From positions 1-64,000 of the forward strand of contig NZ_JAAKGT010000007.1 of the NCBI RefSeq assembly GCF_011043625.1: a stretch of DNA of 64,000 bases, written 5' to 3'. The notes under the pieces are model-generated. The model worked only from the letters and a program-made list of their open reading frames with translations. It ran no database searches and was not told the origin of the DNA. Of the stretch, positions 26,476 to 35,360 are shown piece after piece. Both the position numbers and the translations under genes were made by a program. The first letter of the stretch is position 1. Each line of letters opens with the position of its first letter. The DNA comes from Caulobacter sp. 602-2. GTDB lineage: Bacteria > Pseudomonadota > Alphaproteobacteria > Caulobacterales > Caulobacteraceae.

Positions 26476-26910
26476 ATGGCCGTCACCGAGACCCTGAAGA
26501 GCACCGTCGAGCAGTACACCTCCGCCAGCAACCAGGCGTTCAAGGATGGTGTCGACAAGTCCCTCGCCGCCCTGGCCGAAGCTAACACCCATTCCAAGAA
26601 GAACCTCGAAGCCGTGGTCGCCTCGGTGACCGCCGCGACCAAGGGCGCCGAAGCCCTGGGCGCCGAAGCCTTCGCCTACTCGAAGAAGGCCGCCGAGGAC
26701 CAAGTGGCCGCCGCCAAGGCGCTGGCCGCCGCCAAGAGCGTGCAGGAAGCCGTCGAGCTGCAGACCGCCTGGGCCAAGTCGGCCCTGGAAGCCTACATCG
26801 CCCAGCTGAGCAAGGCCTCGGAGATCGTCTCGGCCTCGATCAAGGACTCGGTGAAGCCGCTGAACGAGCGCGTCACCGCCACGGTCGAGAAGTTCCAGGC
26901 CGCGCGTTAA
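26476..26910 (+). CDS. Phasin family protein (polyhydroxyalkanoate granule-associated)
   Basis: A 144-residue, almost entirely helical, Ala/Lys/Glu-rich protein of the phasin family (TIGR01841/PF09361 type): YTSASNQAFKDGVDKSLAAL, then AFAYSKKAAEDQVAAAKALAAAKSVQEAVELQ. Phasins coat polyhydroxyalkanoate granules. The start at 26476 follows AGGAG at 26463-26467; an upstream in-frame extension is not needed. It has its own terminator. Confidence 0.88.
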   Translation: MAVTETLKSTVEQYTSASNQAFKDGVDKSLAALAEANTHSKKNLEAVVASVTAATKGAEALGAEAFAYSKKAAEDQVAAAKALAAAKSVQEAVELQTAWAKSALEAYIAQLSKASEIVSASIKDSVKPLNERVTATVEKFQAAR

Positions 26911-26922
26911 TTCGAAATTCGG

Positions 26923-26949
26923 AACGGCCCCGCTTGCGGGCCGTTTCGT
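26923..26949 (+). terminator. Terminator of the phasin gene
   Basis: An 8-bp stem AACGGCCC/GGGCCGTT (26923-26930 with 26938-26945) starts 13 bp after the phasin stop. Confidence 0.7.
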
Positions 26950-26971
26950 AAGTCTACCCAGCCTTCAGGCT

Positions 26972-27072
26972 CGGACCTTTCGGTCCGGGCCTTTTTTCTT
27001 GCCCTTGGCCCAGACCCGCGTCCGGGCCTCTTCCTTGCCCCTGGCCCGGCCGCGGCCGGGCCTTTTTCCTTG
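26972..27072 (+). repeat. Tandem terminator-like units between phasin and RidA genes
   Basis: A CGGACC/GGTCCG hairpin (26972-26987) runs into GGCCTTTTTT. The following sequence repeats the unit CCGGGCC-T-rich-CTTGCCC-TGGCC three times, starting at 26985, 27022 and 27056. The last unit is preceded by a GGCCCGGCC/GGCCGGGCC stem (27043-27062) and followed by TTTTTCC. Each unit alone looks like an intrinsic terminator. Confidence 0.65.
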
Positions 27073-27123
27073 TACGAAGGCCCGCCCTTGCTAAGCATGC
27101 GCTCTCGGTAAGGGAGCGTTTGA

Positions 27124-27582
27124 ATGTCGAAGGTGGAAGAGCGTCTGGCGGGTCTGGGGATCACGCTGCCGCAGCCGGTGGCCCCGGTGGCCAACTACGT
27201 GCCGTTCGTGCGGTCCGGAAACCTCGTCCACATCTCCGGCCAGATCTCCATCGACGCTTCGGGCGGCATCAAGGGCACGGTCGGCGTCGACGTCGACCTG
27301 GAGACCGCCCAGAAGGCCGCGCGCCTGTGCGGCGTGAACCTGCTGGCCCAGATCAAGGCCGCGGTCGGCGACCTCGACAAGGTGGCCCGGGTGGTCAAGC
27401 TGGGCGGCTTCGTGCAGGCCGGCCCCGACTTCATCGACATTCCCAAGGTCATCAACGGCTGCTCGGACCTGATGGTCGAGGTGTTCGGCGACGCCGGTCG
27501 CCACGCCCGTTCGGCCGTCGGCGTCTACAAGCTGCCGCTGGGCTTCGCCGTCGAGGTCGACGCGGTGGTGGAGGTCTTCTGA
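27124..27582 (+). CDS. RidA family (YjgF/YER057c/UK114) protein
   Basis: A 152-residue protein of the RidA superfamily (YjgF type with the longer N-terminus, LGITLPQPVAPVANYVPFV). It shows the GQI, LIAQIKAAVGDLD-like and RSAVGVYKLPLG segments that form the trimer interface. Archetypal members hydrolyse reactive enamines or imines. The Arg of RSAVGVYKLPLG is at the usual substrate position. The stop overlaps the ATG of the next gene by one base, so the two are coupled. Confidence 0.9.
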   Translation: MSKVEERLAGLGITLPQPVAPVANYVPFVRSGNLVHISGQISIDASGGIKGTVGVDVDLETAQKAARLCGVNLLAQIKAAVGDLDKVARVVKLGGFVQAGPDFIDIPKVINGCSDLMVEVFGDAGRHARSAVGVYKLPLGFAVEVDAVVEVF

Positions 27583-28355
27583 TGCGCGCGCGTCCGCGGC
27601 CCGGGACCGAGGTGTTCGGCGAGGCGTGGGAGCGCCTCTTCGATCCGCCGATCGCGCACCGGGGTCTGTGGACGCCCGATGGCGCGCCCGAGAACTCGCT
27701 GGCCGCCTTCCAGGCCGCTTGCGCCAAGGGCTACTCCATCGAACTGGACGTGCAGCTGACGGCCGACGGCCAGGCGGTGGTCTTCCACGACGATCGTCTG
27801 GAGCGCCTGACGGGCGTCGAGGGACGGCTGCGCGACCACACCGCCGCCGAACTGGCCGCGATGAAGCTGTCGGGCACGGACGAGACCATCCCGACCCTGG
27901 CCGACGCGCTGGCCGTGATCGGCCACCGGGCCATGGTCCAGATCGAGCTCAAGACCCCGTTCGGCGAGGTCGGCGAGTTGGAGAAGAAGGTCTCTGAGAT
28001 CCTGATCGACCATGCCGGTCCGATCGCCGTGATCGGCTTCAACCCGTACTCCCATGCCTGGTTCGCCGATCACAATCCGCAGGTCTTGAGAGGCCTGGAT
28101 TCCTACAGCTGGAACGACGAGAACGCCCGCAAGCTGGCGCCGGAACTGCGCAAGTCGCTGGCGGCCCTGGAGCAGGTCGAGATCGCTCGCCCGGACTTTC
28201 TGGCCCTGGGCCTGGACATGCTGCCCAGTCCCCGCGCCGACGTCTTCCGCGCCAAGGGCATGCCGATCGTCGCCTGGACGGTGCGCTCGCCCGAGCAATG
28301 GGATGCCGTTTCCGACCATTGCGACAACCTGATCTTCGAGGGCTTCGCTGCGTGA
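27582..28355 (+). CDS. Glycerophosphodiester phosphodiesterase
   Basis: A 257-residue cytoplasmic GDPD-fold enzyme that splits glycerophosphodiesters. The motif IAHRGLW (His near residue 26), PENSLAAF, ELDVQLTADGQAVVFHDDRLERLTG with metal ligands Glu and Asp and the second His, and the VAWTV end are all present. There is no signal peptide. It is in an operon with ridA and the acyltransferase-like gene, overlapping both. Confidence 0.9.
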   Translation: MRARPRPGTEVFGEAWERLFDPPIAHRGLWTPDGAPENSLAAFQAACAKGYSIELDVQLTADGQAVVFHDDRLERLTGVEGRLRDHTAAELAAMKLSGTDETIPTLADALAVIGHRAMVQIELKTPFGEVGELEKKVSEILIDHAGPIAVIGFNPYSHAWFADHNPQVLRGLDSYSWNDENARKLAPELRKSLAALEQVEIARPDFLALGLDMLPSPRADVFRAKGMPIVAWTVRSPEQWDAVSDHCDNLIFEGFAA

Positions 28356-29512
28356 GTTCGCTTAAGGCGGAGGTGCGCGTCCACCGCCGCATCGCCGATA
28401 TCGGCCGCGAGGCCTGGGACGCCTGCGCCGTGGCGTCCGGCGATCCCTTCGTCAGCTTCGACTTCCTCGACATCCTCGAAGAGAGCGGCTGCGCGTCCGA
28501 TCGCACCGGCTGGGCGCCGCATCACGTCAGCGTCGCCGACACCGATGGCGCCATCGCCGGGGTGATGCCGCTCTATCTGAAGAACCACAGCCAGGGCGAA
28601 TACGTCTTCGACCACGCCTGGGCCGACGCCTACGAGCGGGCGGGGGGCGCCTACTATCCCAAGCTTCAATGCTCGGCGCCGTTCTCGCCGGTGACCGGAC
28701 CGCGCCTGATCGCCCGGCCGGACGTGGATCCCGACGAGGCGAGGGCGGCCCTGCTGGGCGGCGCCTTGACCCTGTGCGAGCGCATCGGCGCCTCGTCGCT
28801 GCACGTGACCTTCCCGACGGAAGACGAATGGGACTGGATGGGCGACCGGGGCCTGCTGCGCCGGCAGGACCAGCAGTATCACTGGGAGAACGCCGGCTAC
28901 GCCACGTTCGACGACTTCCTGGCGGCCCTGTCGTCCAACCGCCGCAAGACCATCCGCCGCGAGCGCCGCGACGCCCAGGACGGGCTGGAGATCGTCGCCC
29001 TGAGCGGCGACGAGTTGACCGACGAGCACTGGGACGCGTTCTTCGGCTTCTACATGGACACCGGCGGGCGCAAGTGGGGGCGGCCGTACCTGAACCGCCG
29101 CTTCTTCTCGCTGCTGCACGAGCGGATGGCCGACAAGGTGCTGCTGATCCTGGCCCGGCGGCCGGGCGGGCCGTGGATCGCCGGCGCCCTGAACCTGATC
29201 GGCCGCGACTGCCTGTACGGCCGCCACTGGGGCTGCACCGAGGACGTGCCGTTCCTGCATTTCGAGCTCTGCTACTATCAGGCCATCGAGCATGCGATCC
29301 GGCTGGGCCTGCCGCGCGTCGAGGCGGGCGCGCAGGGCCAACACAAGATCGCCCGCGGCTATCTGCCCAGCGCCGTCTATTCGGCGCACTGGATCGCCGA
29401 TCCGGCCCTGCGCGAGCCGGTGGCCCGCTATCTGGAGCGCGAGCGCGAGGCGGTGACGCAGGACATGGCGATGCTCACCGAGGAGTACTCGCCGTTCCGT
29501 CACGAGGGCTAA
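28352..29512 (+). CDS. FemAB/GNAT-like protein of the DUF482 family
   Basis: A 386-residue cytoplasmic protein matching the DUF482 (COG3146) group, predicted N-acyltransferases with a doubled GNAT/FemAB fold: DPFVSFDFLDILEESG, YLKNHSQGEYVFDHAWADAY, GSLHVTFP-like, then FLHFELCYYQAIEHAI and GAQGQHKIARGYLP. The start is GTG at 28352, overlapping the phosphodiesterase stop by 4 bp. A role in transferring an acyl group to a peptide or lipid is family-level inference. Confidence 0.82.
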   Translation: MSSLKAEVRVHRRIADIGREAWDACAVASGDPFVSFDFLDILEESGCASDRTGWAPHHVSVADTDGAIAGVMPLYLKNHSQGEYVFDHAWADAYERAGGAYYPKLQCSAPFSPVTGPRLIARPDVDPDEARAALLGGALTLCERIGASSLHVTFPTEDEWDWMGDRGLLRRQDQQYHWENAGYATFDDFLAALSSNRRKTIRRERRDAQDGLEIVALSGDELTDEHWDAFFGFYMDTGGRKWGRPYLNRRFFSLLHERMADKVLLILARRPGGPWIAGALNLIGRDCLYGRHWGCTEDVPFLHFELCYYQAIEHAIRLGLPRVEAGAQGQHKIARGYLPSAVYSAHWIADPALREPVARYLEREREAVTQDMAMLTEEYSPFRHEG

Positions 29513-29527
29513 AGCGCCAATCTCCGG

Positions 29528-30013
29528 CTAGTGCAGAACAACCTCGGCGACCTTGTTGCGGTAGCTCTTCTTCGGATCCTCGCCCAGCATCAGGCGCACG
29601 CCGGCGAACAGGCTGTTCTCGTTGCGCCAGATCCGGGCGTGCTCGGGCTCGAAGCGCAGCAGGCGAAGCGCCGGGTCGGTCTTTCCGGTGAACCAGGCGG
29701 CCACGTACGGGTGCCAGAGGGCGTCGATGGCCTGGCGGTCGTTGTCGATGCGCAGACGGCCGTCGATCTCGGCGAACAGGTCGTGGCCCTTCGAGGCGAA
29801 GTGCATCACCGCGTCGCGCTCACGGTCGAGGGCGGCGACCATGTCGCAGTCGGCCGAGGTGAAGATCCATAGCGGGCCGCCTTGCTCGCTCTCCATCAGG
29901 GCGGTCATCGGCTGGCTGTGGCCGCCCTCGACGTCGGGCAGGCCCAGCATGACGGTACGGTCGGCCCTCATGGCCTTCCAGAACCGGGCGGTGAGATCGG
30001 CTTCCTTGGACAT
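29528..30013 (-). CDS. General-stress pyridoxamine 5'-phosphate oxidase-like protein
   Basis: A 161-residue flavin-binding split-barrel protein of the general stress group (WIFTSADCDMVAALD, VMHFASKGHDLFAEIDGRL, LWHPYVAAWFTGKTDPALRLLRFEP). Such proteins bind FMN or FAD or related cofactors; a true pyridoxine oxidase role is unlikely. It is convergent with the acyltransferase gene and downstream of the DUF4287 gene on the same strand. Confidence 0.85.
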   Translation of the reverse strand: MSKEADLTARFWKAMRADRTVMLGLPDVEGGHSQPMTALMESEQGGPLWIFTSADCDMVAALDRERDAVMHFASKGHDLFAEIDGRLRIDNDRQAIDALWHPYVAAWFTGKTDPALRLLRFEPEHARIWRNENSLFAGVRLMLGEDPKKSYRNKVAEVVLH

Positions 30014-30063
30014 GGTCTTGTCCTCCCGCCGTAGAAACGTGGCCGCGCCCGGCGCCGTTCCCG

Positions 30064-30654
30064 TCAAGAGCGGTCCCAGGCCGCCTTCAGCAGCGCCTTG
30101 ACCTCGTCGTCGACCTCGGCCGGAGAGGCGAGGGCCAGCTTGGCCTTGAGCCGCTCGGACCAGCTTTCGTTCTTCGGCTCGGAAAGGCGAGGGGAGGCGT
30201 CGGGCGTCAGGGCCAGGCCCAGCGACACCGTTCCGCCCTTCAACGGCCTGGCGGCGGCGAACTGAACCTTGCCCGACCAGGCCGTGAAGGCCTTGCGCTG
30301 GCCGGTGACGACGCCGGGGAAGTCCGCGACGGCCGCCTCGATCGCTTTCAGGATCGCGGCCGAGGCCGGGTCGGTCCACAGCGCCGCGCGCAGGCCGGCC
30401 GCGTCGTCCCAGCCCAGCTCGGAGGGGAAGGCCACGCCCAGGATGTGGGCGGCGCGGTTGACACCCAGGCCGTGATTGGCCTTCAGCCAGTCGACGCGGG
30501 CCTTGGGCTTGGTCTCCTTGCAGTCGCGGCGGACGATCTCGACCCATTGCTCCAGGGTCTTGCCGGTGTCGCGCTCCAGGCTGGCCTGCACCGAGGCGAA
30601 CCACTTCTTCTGGCGTTCGGTCAGGCCCTGGCCCGTCTCGTCGGTCTTGCCCAC
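30064..30654 (-). CDS. DUF4287/DUF5655 domain protein
   Basis: A 196-residue soluble protein. The N-terminal half (LTERQKKWFASVQASLERDTGKTLEQWVEIVRRDC, DWLKANHGLGVNRAAHIL) is the DUF4287 helical domain, and the C-terminal half (FPGVVTGQRKAFTAWSGKVQFAAA) is a DUF5655-like domain. Biochemical function is unknown. The start is GTG at 30654. It lies 50 bp upstream of the stress flavoprotein gene and may be co-transcribed with it. Confidence 0.75.
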   Translation of the reverse strand: MGKTDETGQGLTERQKKWFASVQASLERDTGKTLEQWVEIVRRDCKETKPKARVDWLKANHGLGVNRAAHILGVAFPSELGWDDAAGLRAALWTDPASAAILKAIEAAVADFPGVVTGQRKAFTAWSGKVQFAAARPLKGGTVSLGLALTPDASPRLSEPKNESWSERLKAKLALASPAEVDDEVKALLKAAWDRS

Positions 30655-30709
30655 GCTTGCGCCCCCTCCCTGGTTTGCTAGGACCGTCCTCTACGCAAGG
30701 GAGCGGTCC

Positions 30710-31141
30710 ATGAGCCTGACGGGAAGCTACGACGACGCCAACATCTTCGCCAAGATCGTGCGGGGCGAGATTCCCAGCGTGAAGATCTTCGAGGACGACG
30801 CGGTCCTGGCCTTCATGGACGCCTTCCCGCAGTCGCGCGGCCACGCCCTGGTGATCTCCAAGACCTCCAAGGCCCGCAACATCCTCGAGGTCGAGCCGCA
30901 GGTGCTGGCCGAACTGGCCGCCGCGACCCAGAAGCTGGCGCGCGCGGTCACGGCGGCCCTGAAGCCCGACGGCGTGGTGGTCACGCAGTTCAACGGCGCT
31001 CCGGCCGGCCAGACCGTGTTCCACCTGCACTTCCACGTCATCCCCCGCTACGAGGGCGAGGCGCTCGGCCGTCACGGCGGCGGCATGGCCGACATCGACG
31101 ACCTGAAGGCCCTGGCGGCGAAGATCAGCGCGGCGCTTTAG
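30710..31141 (+). CDS. HIT-family nucleotide hydrolase
   Basis: A 143-residue HIT protein of the Hint/PKCI-like branch that hydrolyses AMP-linked conjugates. It shows NIFAKIVRGEIPSVKIFEDD, AFMDAFPQSRGHALVI and the catalytic histidine triad HLHFHVIP near residue 104. Divergent from the DUF4287 gene with a GGGAGCGG ribosome site before the ATG. Confidence 0.93.
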   Translation: MSLTGSYDDANIFAKIVRGEIPSVKIFEDDAVLAFMDAFPQSRGHALVISKTSKARNILEVEPQVLAELAAATQKLARAVTAALKPDGVVVTQFNGAPAGQTVFHLHFHVIPRYEGEALGRHGGGMADIDDLKALAAKISAAL

Positions 31142-31498
31142 GCGCGCGGCTGGCGCTGGCCCCCTCCGTCCGCTTCGCGGCCACCTCCCCCTGAAGGGGG
31201 AGGATCTTGGATCTGCGGACCTCCCCCTGTGGGGGAGGCGATCGCGTCAGCGATCGGTGGGGGGAGTTGGTGGTGGCCTTCAGACGTCCCGGAAGCTGAA
31301 AACGACCCCCCGCCGGCCTTTGGCCGCCTCCCCCAGAGGGGGAGGTTCCTTGTCGGCGGGCGCGGCTTTTCGGCCGCGCGCATTTTCTGCGATGGAGAAG
31401 GCGCGGGGCGTCCGATCGGCAAACCCGACTGGACGTGCGATCAAAGAAAAAGGCCCGGATCGCTCCGGGCCTTTTCCAGTCTCATGCGGCTCTGGGCC
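31142..31498. repeat. Intergenic gap with GC-rich palindromic repeats and clpA terminator
   Basis: No gene is seen in these 357 bases. They hold repeated CTCCCCC/GGGGGAG palindromes (31183-31207, 31220-31238, 31328-31345), mixed with GCGATCGCGTCAGCGATCG and TCCGCTTCGCGG words, a cluster of the short repeat families seen elsewhere in the window. The last part (31449-31474) is a terminator: an 11-bp stem AAAGGCCCGGA/TCCGGGCCTTT with a TCGC loop, 25 bp after the clpA stop. Confidence 0.8.
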
Positions 31499-33820
31499 TT
31501 ATTCGGCCAGGGCCGGTTCCTCGGCGTCGTCCGACTTGCCGGACTTGCCTTCCGAGGCGCTTTCGATCTCGAAGCCGATCTTGCCGTTCTCGAGCACCAC
31601 CTTGACGTGGCCCCCGCGGGTGAGGCGGCCGAACAGGATGTCGTCGGCCAGCGGCTTCTTGATGTGCTCCTGGATGACCCGGGCCAGCGGACGGGCGCCG
31701 TAGAGCTCGTCGAAGCCGTTCTTGGCCAGCCAGTCGGCCGCGTCGTCGGCCAGTTCGATCGTGATGTTGCGGTCGGCGAGTTGCGCCTCCAGCTGCATGA
31801 CGAACTTCTGGACGACCTGGCGGATGATCTCCGGCGTCAGCGGCTTGAAGGCCACGACGGCGTCCAGGCGATTGCGGAACTCCGGCGTGAACAGGCGCTT
31901 GAGCGCGGCGTCTTCCTCGCCCTCGACCTTCGAGCGGCCGAAGCCGATCGAGTTGCGCTGGGCGTCCGAGGCCCCCGCGTTGGTGGTCATGATCAGGACC
32001 ACGTTGCGGAAGTCGACCTTCTTGCCGTTGCTGTCGGTGAGCGTGCCGTTGTCCATCACCTGCAGCAGGATGTTGTAGACATCCCCGTGCGCCTTCTCGA
32101 TCTCGTCGAGCAGGACGACGGCGTGCGGGTGCTGGTCGACCGCGTCGGTCAGCTGGCCGCCCTGGTCGAAGCCGACATAGCCGGGAGGGGCGCCGATCAG
32201 GCGGCTCACGGTATGGCGCTCCATGTACTCCGACATGTCGAAGCGAAGCATCTCGATGCCCAGGGTCTGGGCCAGTTGCTTGGCGGCTTCGGTCTTGCCC
32301 ACGCCCGTCGGGCCGCTGAACAGGTAGCTGCCGATCGGCTTGTTGGGTTCACGCAGACCGGCGCGCGCCAGCTTCATCGCGGCCGACAGCTGGGTGAGGG
32401 CTTCTTCCTGGCCGAACACCGCGCGCTTCAGGTCGTTCTCGAGCTCCTTGAGGGCCTCGGTGTCCGACTTGCTGACCGACTTGGGCGGGATGCGGGCGAT
32501 CTTGGCCACGACGGCCTCGATCTCCTTGACCCCGATGGTCTTCTTGCGACGGCTTTCGGGCAGCAGCATCTGGCCCGCGCCCGCCTCGTCGATCACGTCG
32601 ATCGCCTTGTCGGGCAGCTTGCGGTCGGTGATGTACTTGGCCGACAGCTCAACGGCGACCTTGAGGGCCTCGTTGGTGTACTTCAGCTTGTGGAAGTCCT
32701 CGTAGTAGGTCTTCAGACCCTTGAGGATCTTGATGGTGTCTTCCACCGTCGGCTCGTTCACGTCGATCTTCTGGAAGCGACGGACGAGGGCCCGGTCCTT
32801 CTCGAAGTGCTGGCGGAACTCCTTGTAGGTGGTCGAGCCCATGCAGCGCAGGGTGCCCGAGGCCAGGGCGGGCTTGAGCAGGTTGGACGCGTCCATCGCC
32901 CCGCCGCTGGTCGCGCCGGCGCCGATGACGGTGTGGATCTCGTCGATGAACAGCACCGCGTTCGGGTGGTTCTCGAGTTCCTTGACCACCTGCTTGACGC
33001 GTTCCTCGAAGTCGCCGCGATAGCGGGTGCCGGCCAGCAGCGCGCCCATGTCGAGCGAGTAGATGGTGGCTTCCGCCAGGACTTCAGGGACCTGGTGGGT
33101 GATGATCTTGCGCGCCAGGCCTTCGGCGATGGCGGTCTTGCCGACGCCGGGGTCGCCCACGAGCAGCGGGTTGTTCTTGGTGCGGCGGCACAGGATCTGG
33201 ATCGCGCGTTCCACTTCGTTCGCGCGGCCGATCAGCGGGTCGACCTTGCCCTGGCGGGCCTTTTCGTTGAGGTCGACGCAGTAGGCCTCAAGGGCCTCGC
33301 CGCCGGTCTTGGTGTTGGGCTTTTCCTGGTCTTCCTCGACCGCGGTCGCGCCCTTGGCGGCCTTGGGCTCCGAAGCGCCGGCCTTCTTGGCGATGCCGTG
33401 GGCGATGAAGTTCACCGCGTCGTACCGCGTCATGTCCTGCTCCTGCAGGAAGTAGGCGGCGTGGCTCTCGCGTTCGGAGAAGATGGCGACCAGGACGTTG
33501 GCGCCGGTCACTTCCTCGCGGCCGGACGACTGGACGTGGATCACCGCGCGCTGGATCACGCGCTGGAAGCCCGCCGTGGGCTTGGCGTCCTCCTCGTCGT
33601 CGACCACCAGGGACGAGAGTTCGACGTCGAGATAATTGACCAGGCTCTTCTTCAGAGCCGCCAGGTCAACGTCGCAGGCGCGCATCACGCCGGCGGCGTC
33701 GTCATCGTCGGTAAGCGACAACAGGAGGTGTTCGAGGGTCGCGTACTCATGCTTTCGCTGATTGGCGTACGCGACGGCGCGATGCAGGGATTCTTCGAGA
33801 GGACGCGAAAAAGAGGGCAA
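31499..33820 (-). CDS. clpA: ATP-dependent Clp protease ATP-binding subunit ClpA
   Basis: A 773-residue AAA+ unfoldase that feeds substrates to ClpP. The N-terminal Clp-N repeats ([29 protein letters not shown]) are followed by two ATPase modules with Walker [15 protein letters not shown] and [14 protein letters not shown] and the middle [14 protein letters not shown]. No ClpB-type coiled-coil middle domain is present, so it is ClpA. I chose TTG at 33820 because GAGGAG lies 7 nt before it and [10 protein letters not shown] is the normal start. It follows clpS by 11 bp. Confidence 0.95.
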   Translation of the reverse strand: MPSFSRPLEESLHRAVAYANQRKHEYATLEHLLLSLTDDDDAAGVMRACDVDLAALKKSLVNYLDVELSSLVVDDEEDAKPTAGFQRVIQRAVIHVQSSGREEVTGANVLVAIFSERESHAAYFLQEQDMTRYDAVNFIAHGIAKKAGASEPKAAKGATAVEEDQEKPNTKTGGEALEAYCVDLNEKARQGKVDPLIGRANEVERAIQILCRRTKNNPLLVGDPGVGKTAIAEGLARKIITHQVPEVLAEATIYSLDMGALLAGTRYRGDFEERVKQVVKELENHPNAVLFIDEIHTVIGAGATSGGAMDASNLLKPALASGTLRCMGSTTYKEFRQHFEKDRALVRRFQKIDVNEPTVEDTIKILKGLKTYYEDFHKLKYTNEALKVAVELSAKYITDRKLPDKAIDVIDEAGAGQMLLPESRRKKTIGVKEIEAVVAKIARIPPKSVSKSDTEALKELENDLKRAVFGQEEALTQLSAAMKLARAGLREPNKPIGSYLFSGPTGVGKTEAAKQLAQTLGIEMLRFDMSEYMERHTVSRLIGAPPGYVGFDQGGQLTDAVDQHPHAVVLLDEIEKAHGDVYNILLQVMDNGTLTDSNGKKVDFRNVVLIMTTNAGASDAQRNSIGFGRSKVEGEEDAALKRLFTPEFRNRLDAVVAFKPLTPEIIRQVVQKFVMQLEAQLADRNITIELADDAADWLAKNGFDELYGARPLARVIQEHIKKPLADDILFGRLTRGGHVKVVLENGKIGFEIESASEGKSGKSDDAEEPALAE

Positions 33821-33831
33821 GGGGAGGCTCC

Positions 33832-34161
33832 TCAATCCTTTTCCATGGTGCACTGCAGCGGGTGCTGATGTCTGCGGGCTGAGTCGATCACTTGAGCGAC
33901 CTTGGTCTCGGCGACTTCGTAAGTGAATACGCCGCAGACCCCGACGCCGTTCTGGTGAACGTGCAACATGATCCGTGTCGCGTCTTCGCGCGACTTGTTG
34001 AAGAACCGTTCGAGCACGTAAACGACGAACTCCATGGGGGTGTAGTCGTCGTTCAGGATCAGTACGCGATACAACGAGGGCTTCTGCGTCTTCGGCTTCA
34101 CTTCCGTGACGACCGAAGAGCCCGCGCCGTTATTCTGTCCGCCTTGCTTTCGCTCGGCCAT
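33832..34161 (-). CDS. clpS: ClpS adaptor protein (N-end rule)
   Basis: A 109-residue adaptor that delivers N-degron proteins to ClpAP. The core [25 protein letters not shown] and the [27 protein letters not shown] stretch are those of Caulobacter ClpS, almost residue for residue. The ATG at 34161 (MAERKQGG) is the known start; the frame is open 14 codons further upstream without need. Confidence 0.96.
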   Translation of the reverse strand: MAERKQGGQNNGAGSSVVTEVKPKTQKPSLYRVLILNDDYTPMEFVVYVLERFFNKSREDATRIMLHVHQNGVGVCGVFTYEVAETKVAQVIDSARRHQHPLQCTMEKD

Positions 34162-34563
34162 CGACCGCTTTCTCCCGGCGGGAACCAAATCACCCGCCTT
34201 CATGAATTAGATATGGAAAAGCGGCGGCTTTGGAAGAGGCCGCCGCCCGACTGCGCCGCTTTAGCACAGGGGCGCCGTCGAAATCGGCTTCACGTTTGGG
34301 AGAGCGGCGATAGGGGTCTGTGCGTTCCCGCGGCGAGGCTGCGAAATGGTGTGCGGCGCGTTGTCGCGCAAGGGGGCGGGGGAGTGCTTGTTCCTTCTCC
34401 CCTTGCGGGAGAAGGTGTCGGCGACAGCCGACGGATGAGGGGTCTCTCAGGCGGCTGACGTCGCGCCCAGCCCTTCCGCTTCGCTGCGGCGCCGTTCATC
34501 GACCCCTCACCCGACCCGCTTCGCGGGCCACCCTCTCCCGCAAGGGGAGAGGGGATCGGGAAG
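34162..34563. repeat. Intergenic gap with a second copy of the palindromic arm pair
   Basis: No gene is seen in these 402 bases. Arm A (34393-34449) and arm B (34501-34554) repeat the arms found at 20057-20230, for example CTTCTCCCCTTGCGGGAGAA and ACCCTCTCCCGCAAGGGGAG. Arm A also contains GTCGGCG-ACAGCCGAC. The middle part differs from the first copy and has no obvious terminator. The clpS promoter should be within 34165-34300. Confidence 0.75.
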
Positions 34564-35355
34564 TCAGCCCGTCACCGTGTAGATCATGATCCCCGTGGCC
34601 ACCGACAGGTTCAGGCTGTCGGCGCGGCCGCGCATCGGGATCTTGACGTTGACGTCGCAGGCGGCGGCCAGTTCGGGCGGCAGGCCCTGCTGTTCGTTGC
34701 CCATCAGGATCAGCGACGGCTTCACGTAGTCGGCGCTCTTGTGGTCGACGGTGGCGGTCAGCAGGGTGCCGACCACGCTGCCGGGCCATTCCTCGCGCCA
34801 GGCCAGGAACTCCTGCACGCTGGCCTTGGCGATCTTCACGGCGAAGACCGAGCCCATGGTCGCGCGCACGCCCTCGACCGAGTAGGGGTCGACGCAGTCG
34901 CCGACCAGGATAACGCCGCCGGCGCCGGCCGCGTCGGCCGTGCGGATGATGGTGCCCAGATTGCCCGGATCGCGGACGGCCTGCAGGGCCACCCAGCAGT
35001 CGGCGCTTTGCGGCACGATGGCCGACAGCGGCGTGTAGACCTGGCGGAACACGCCGACCACGGCCTGGGGATTGTCGCGGCGCGAGACCTTCTCGAGGAT
35101 CTCGCGGTTGACCTCGATGACCTCGCCGCCGGCGGCGGCGCAGGCCTTGGCGGCCTTCTGCAGCATCGGGTGGTCGGCTGCGTCGGGGCCGTACATCAGG
35201 ATCTTGGGCGCGTGGCCGCAGTCGATCGCCTCGATGACGATCTTCAGGCCTTCGGCCAGGAACAGGCCGCTTTCCTCGCGCTCCTTGCGCATGTGCAGGG
35301 CGCGGACGGCCTTCACCGTGGCGTTGGTCAGGGAGGTGACGGTCTTGACGCTCAT
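34564..35355 (-). CDS. TrmH/SpoU-family RNA 2'-O-methyltransferase
   Basis: A 263-residue SPOUT methyltransferase. It has the N-terminal substrate-binding part (SLTNATVKAVRALHMRKER, LFLAEGLKIVIEAI) and the knotted SAM-binding domain with ALQAVRDPGNLGTIIRTADAAG (motif 1), ILMGNEQQGL (motif 2) and IPMRGRADSLNLSVATGI (motif 3). It probably 2'-O-methylates rRNA or tRNA. It follows the next methyltransferase gene by 5 bp on the same strand. Confidence 0.92.
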   Translation of the reverse strand: MSVKTVTSLTNATVKAVRALHMRKEREESGLFLAEGLKIVIEAIDCGHAPKILMYGPDAADHPMLQKAAKACAAAGGEVIEVNREILEKVSRRDNPQAVVGVFRQVYTPLSAIVPQSADCWVALQAVRDPGNLGTIIRTADAAGAGGVILVGDCVDPYSVEGVRATMGSVFAVKIAKASVQEFLAWREEWPGSVVGTLLTATVDHKSADYVKPSLILMGNEQQGLPPELAAACDVNVKIPMRGRADSLNLSVATGIMIYTVTG

Positions 35356-35360
35356 AGGTC

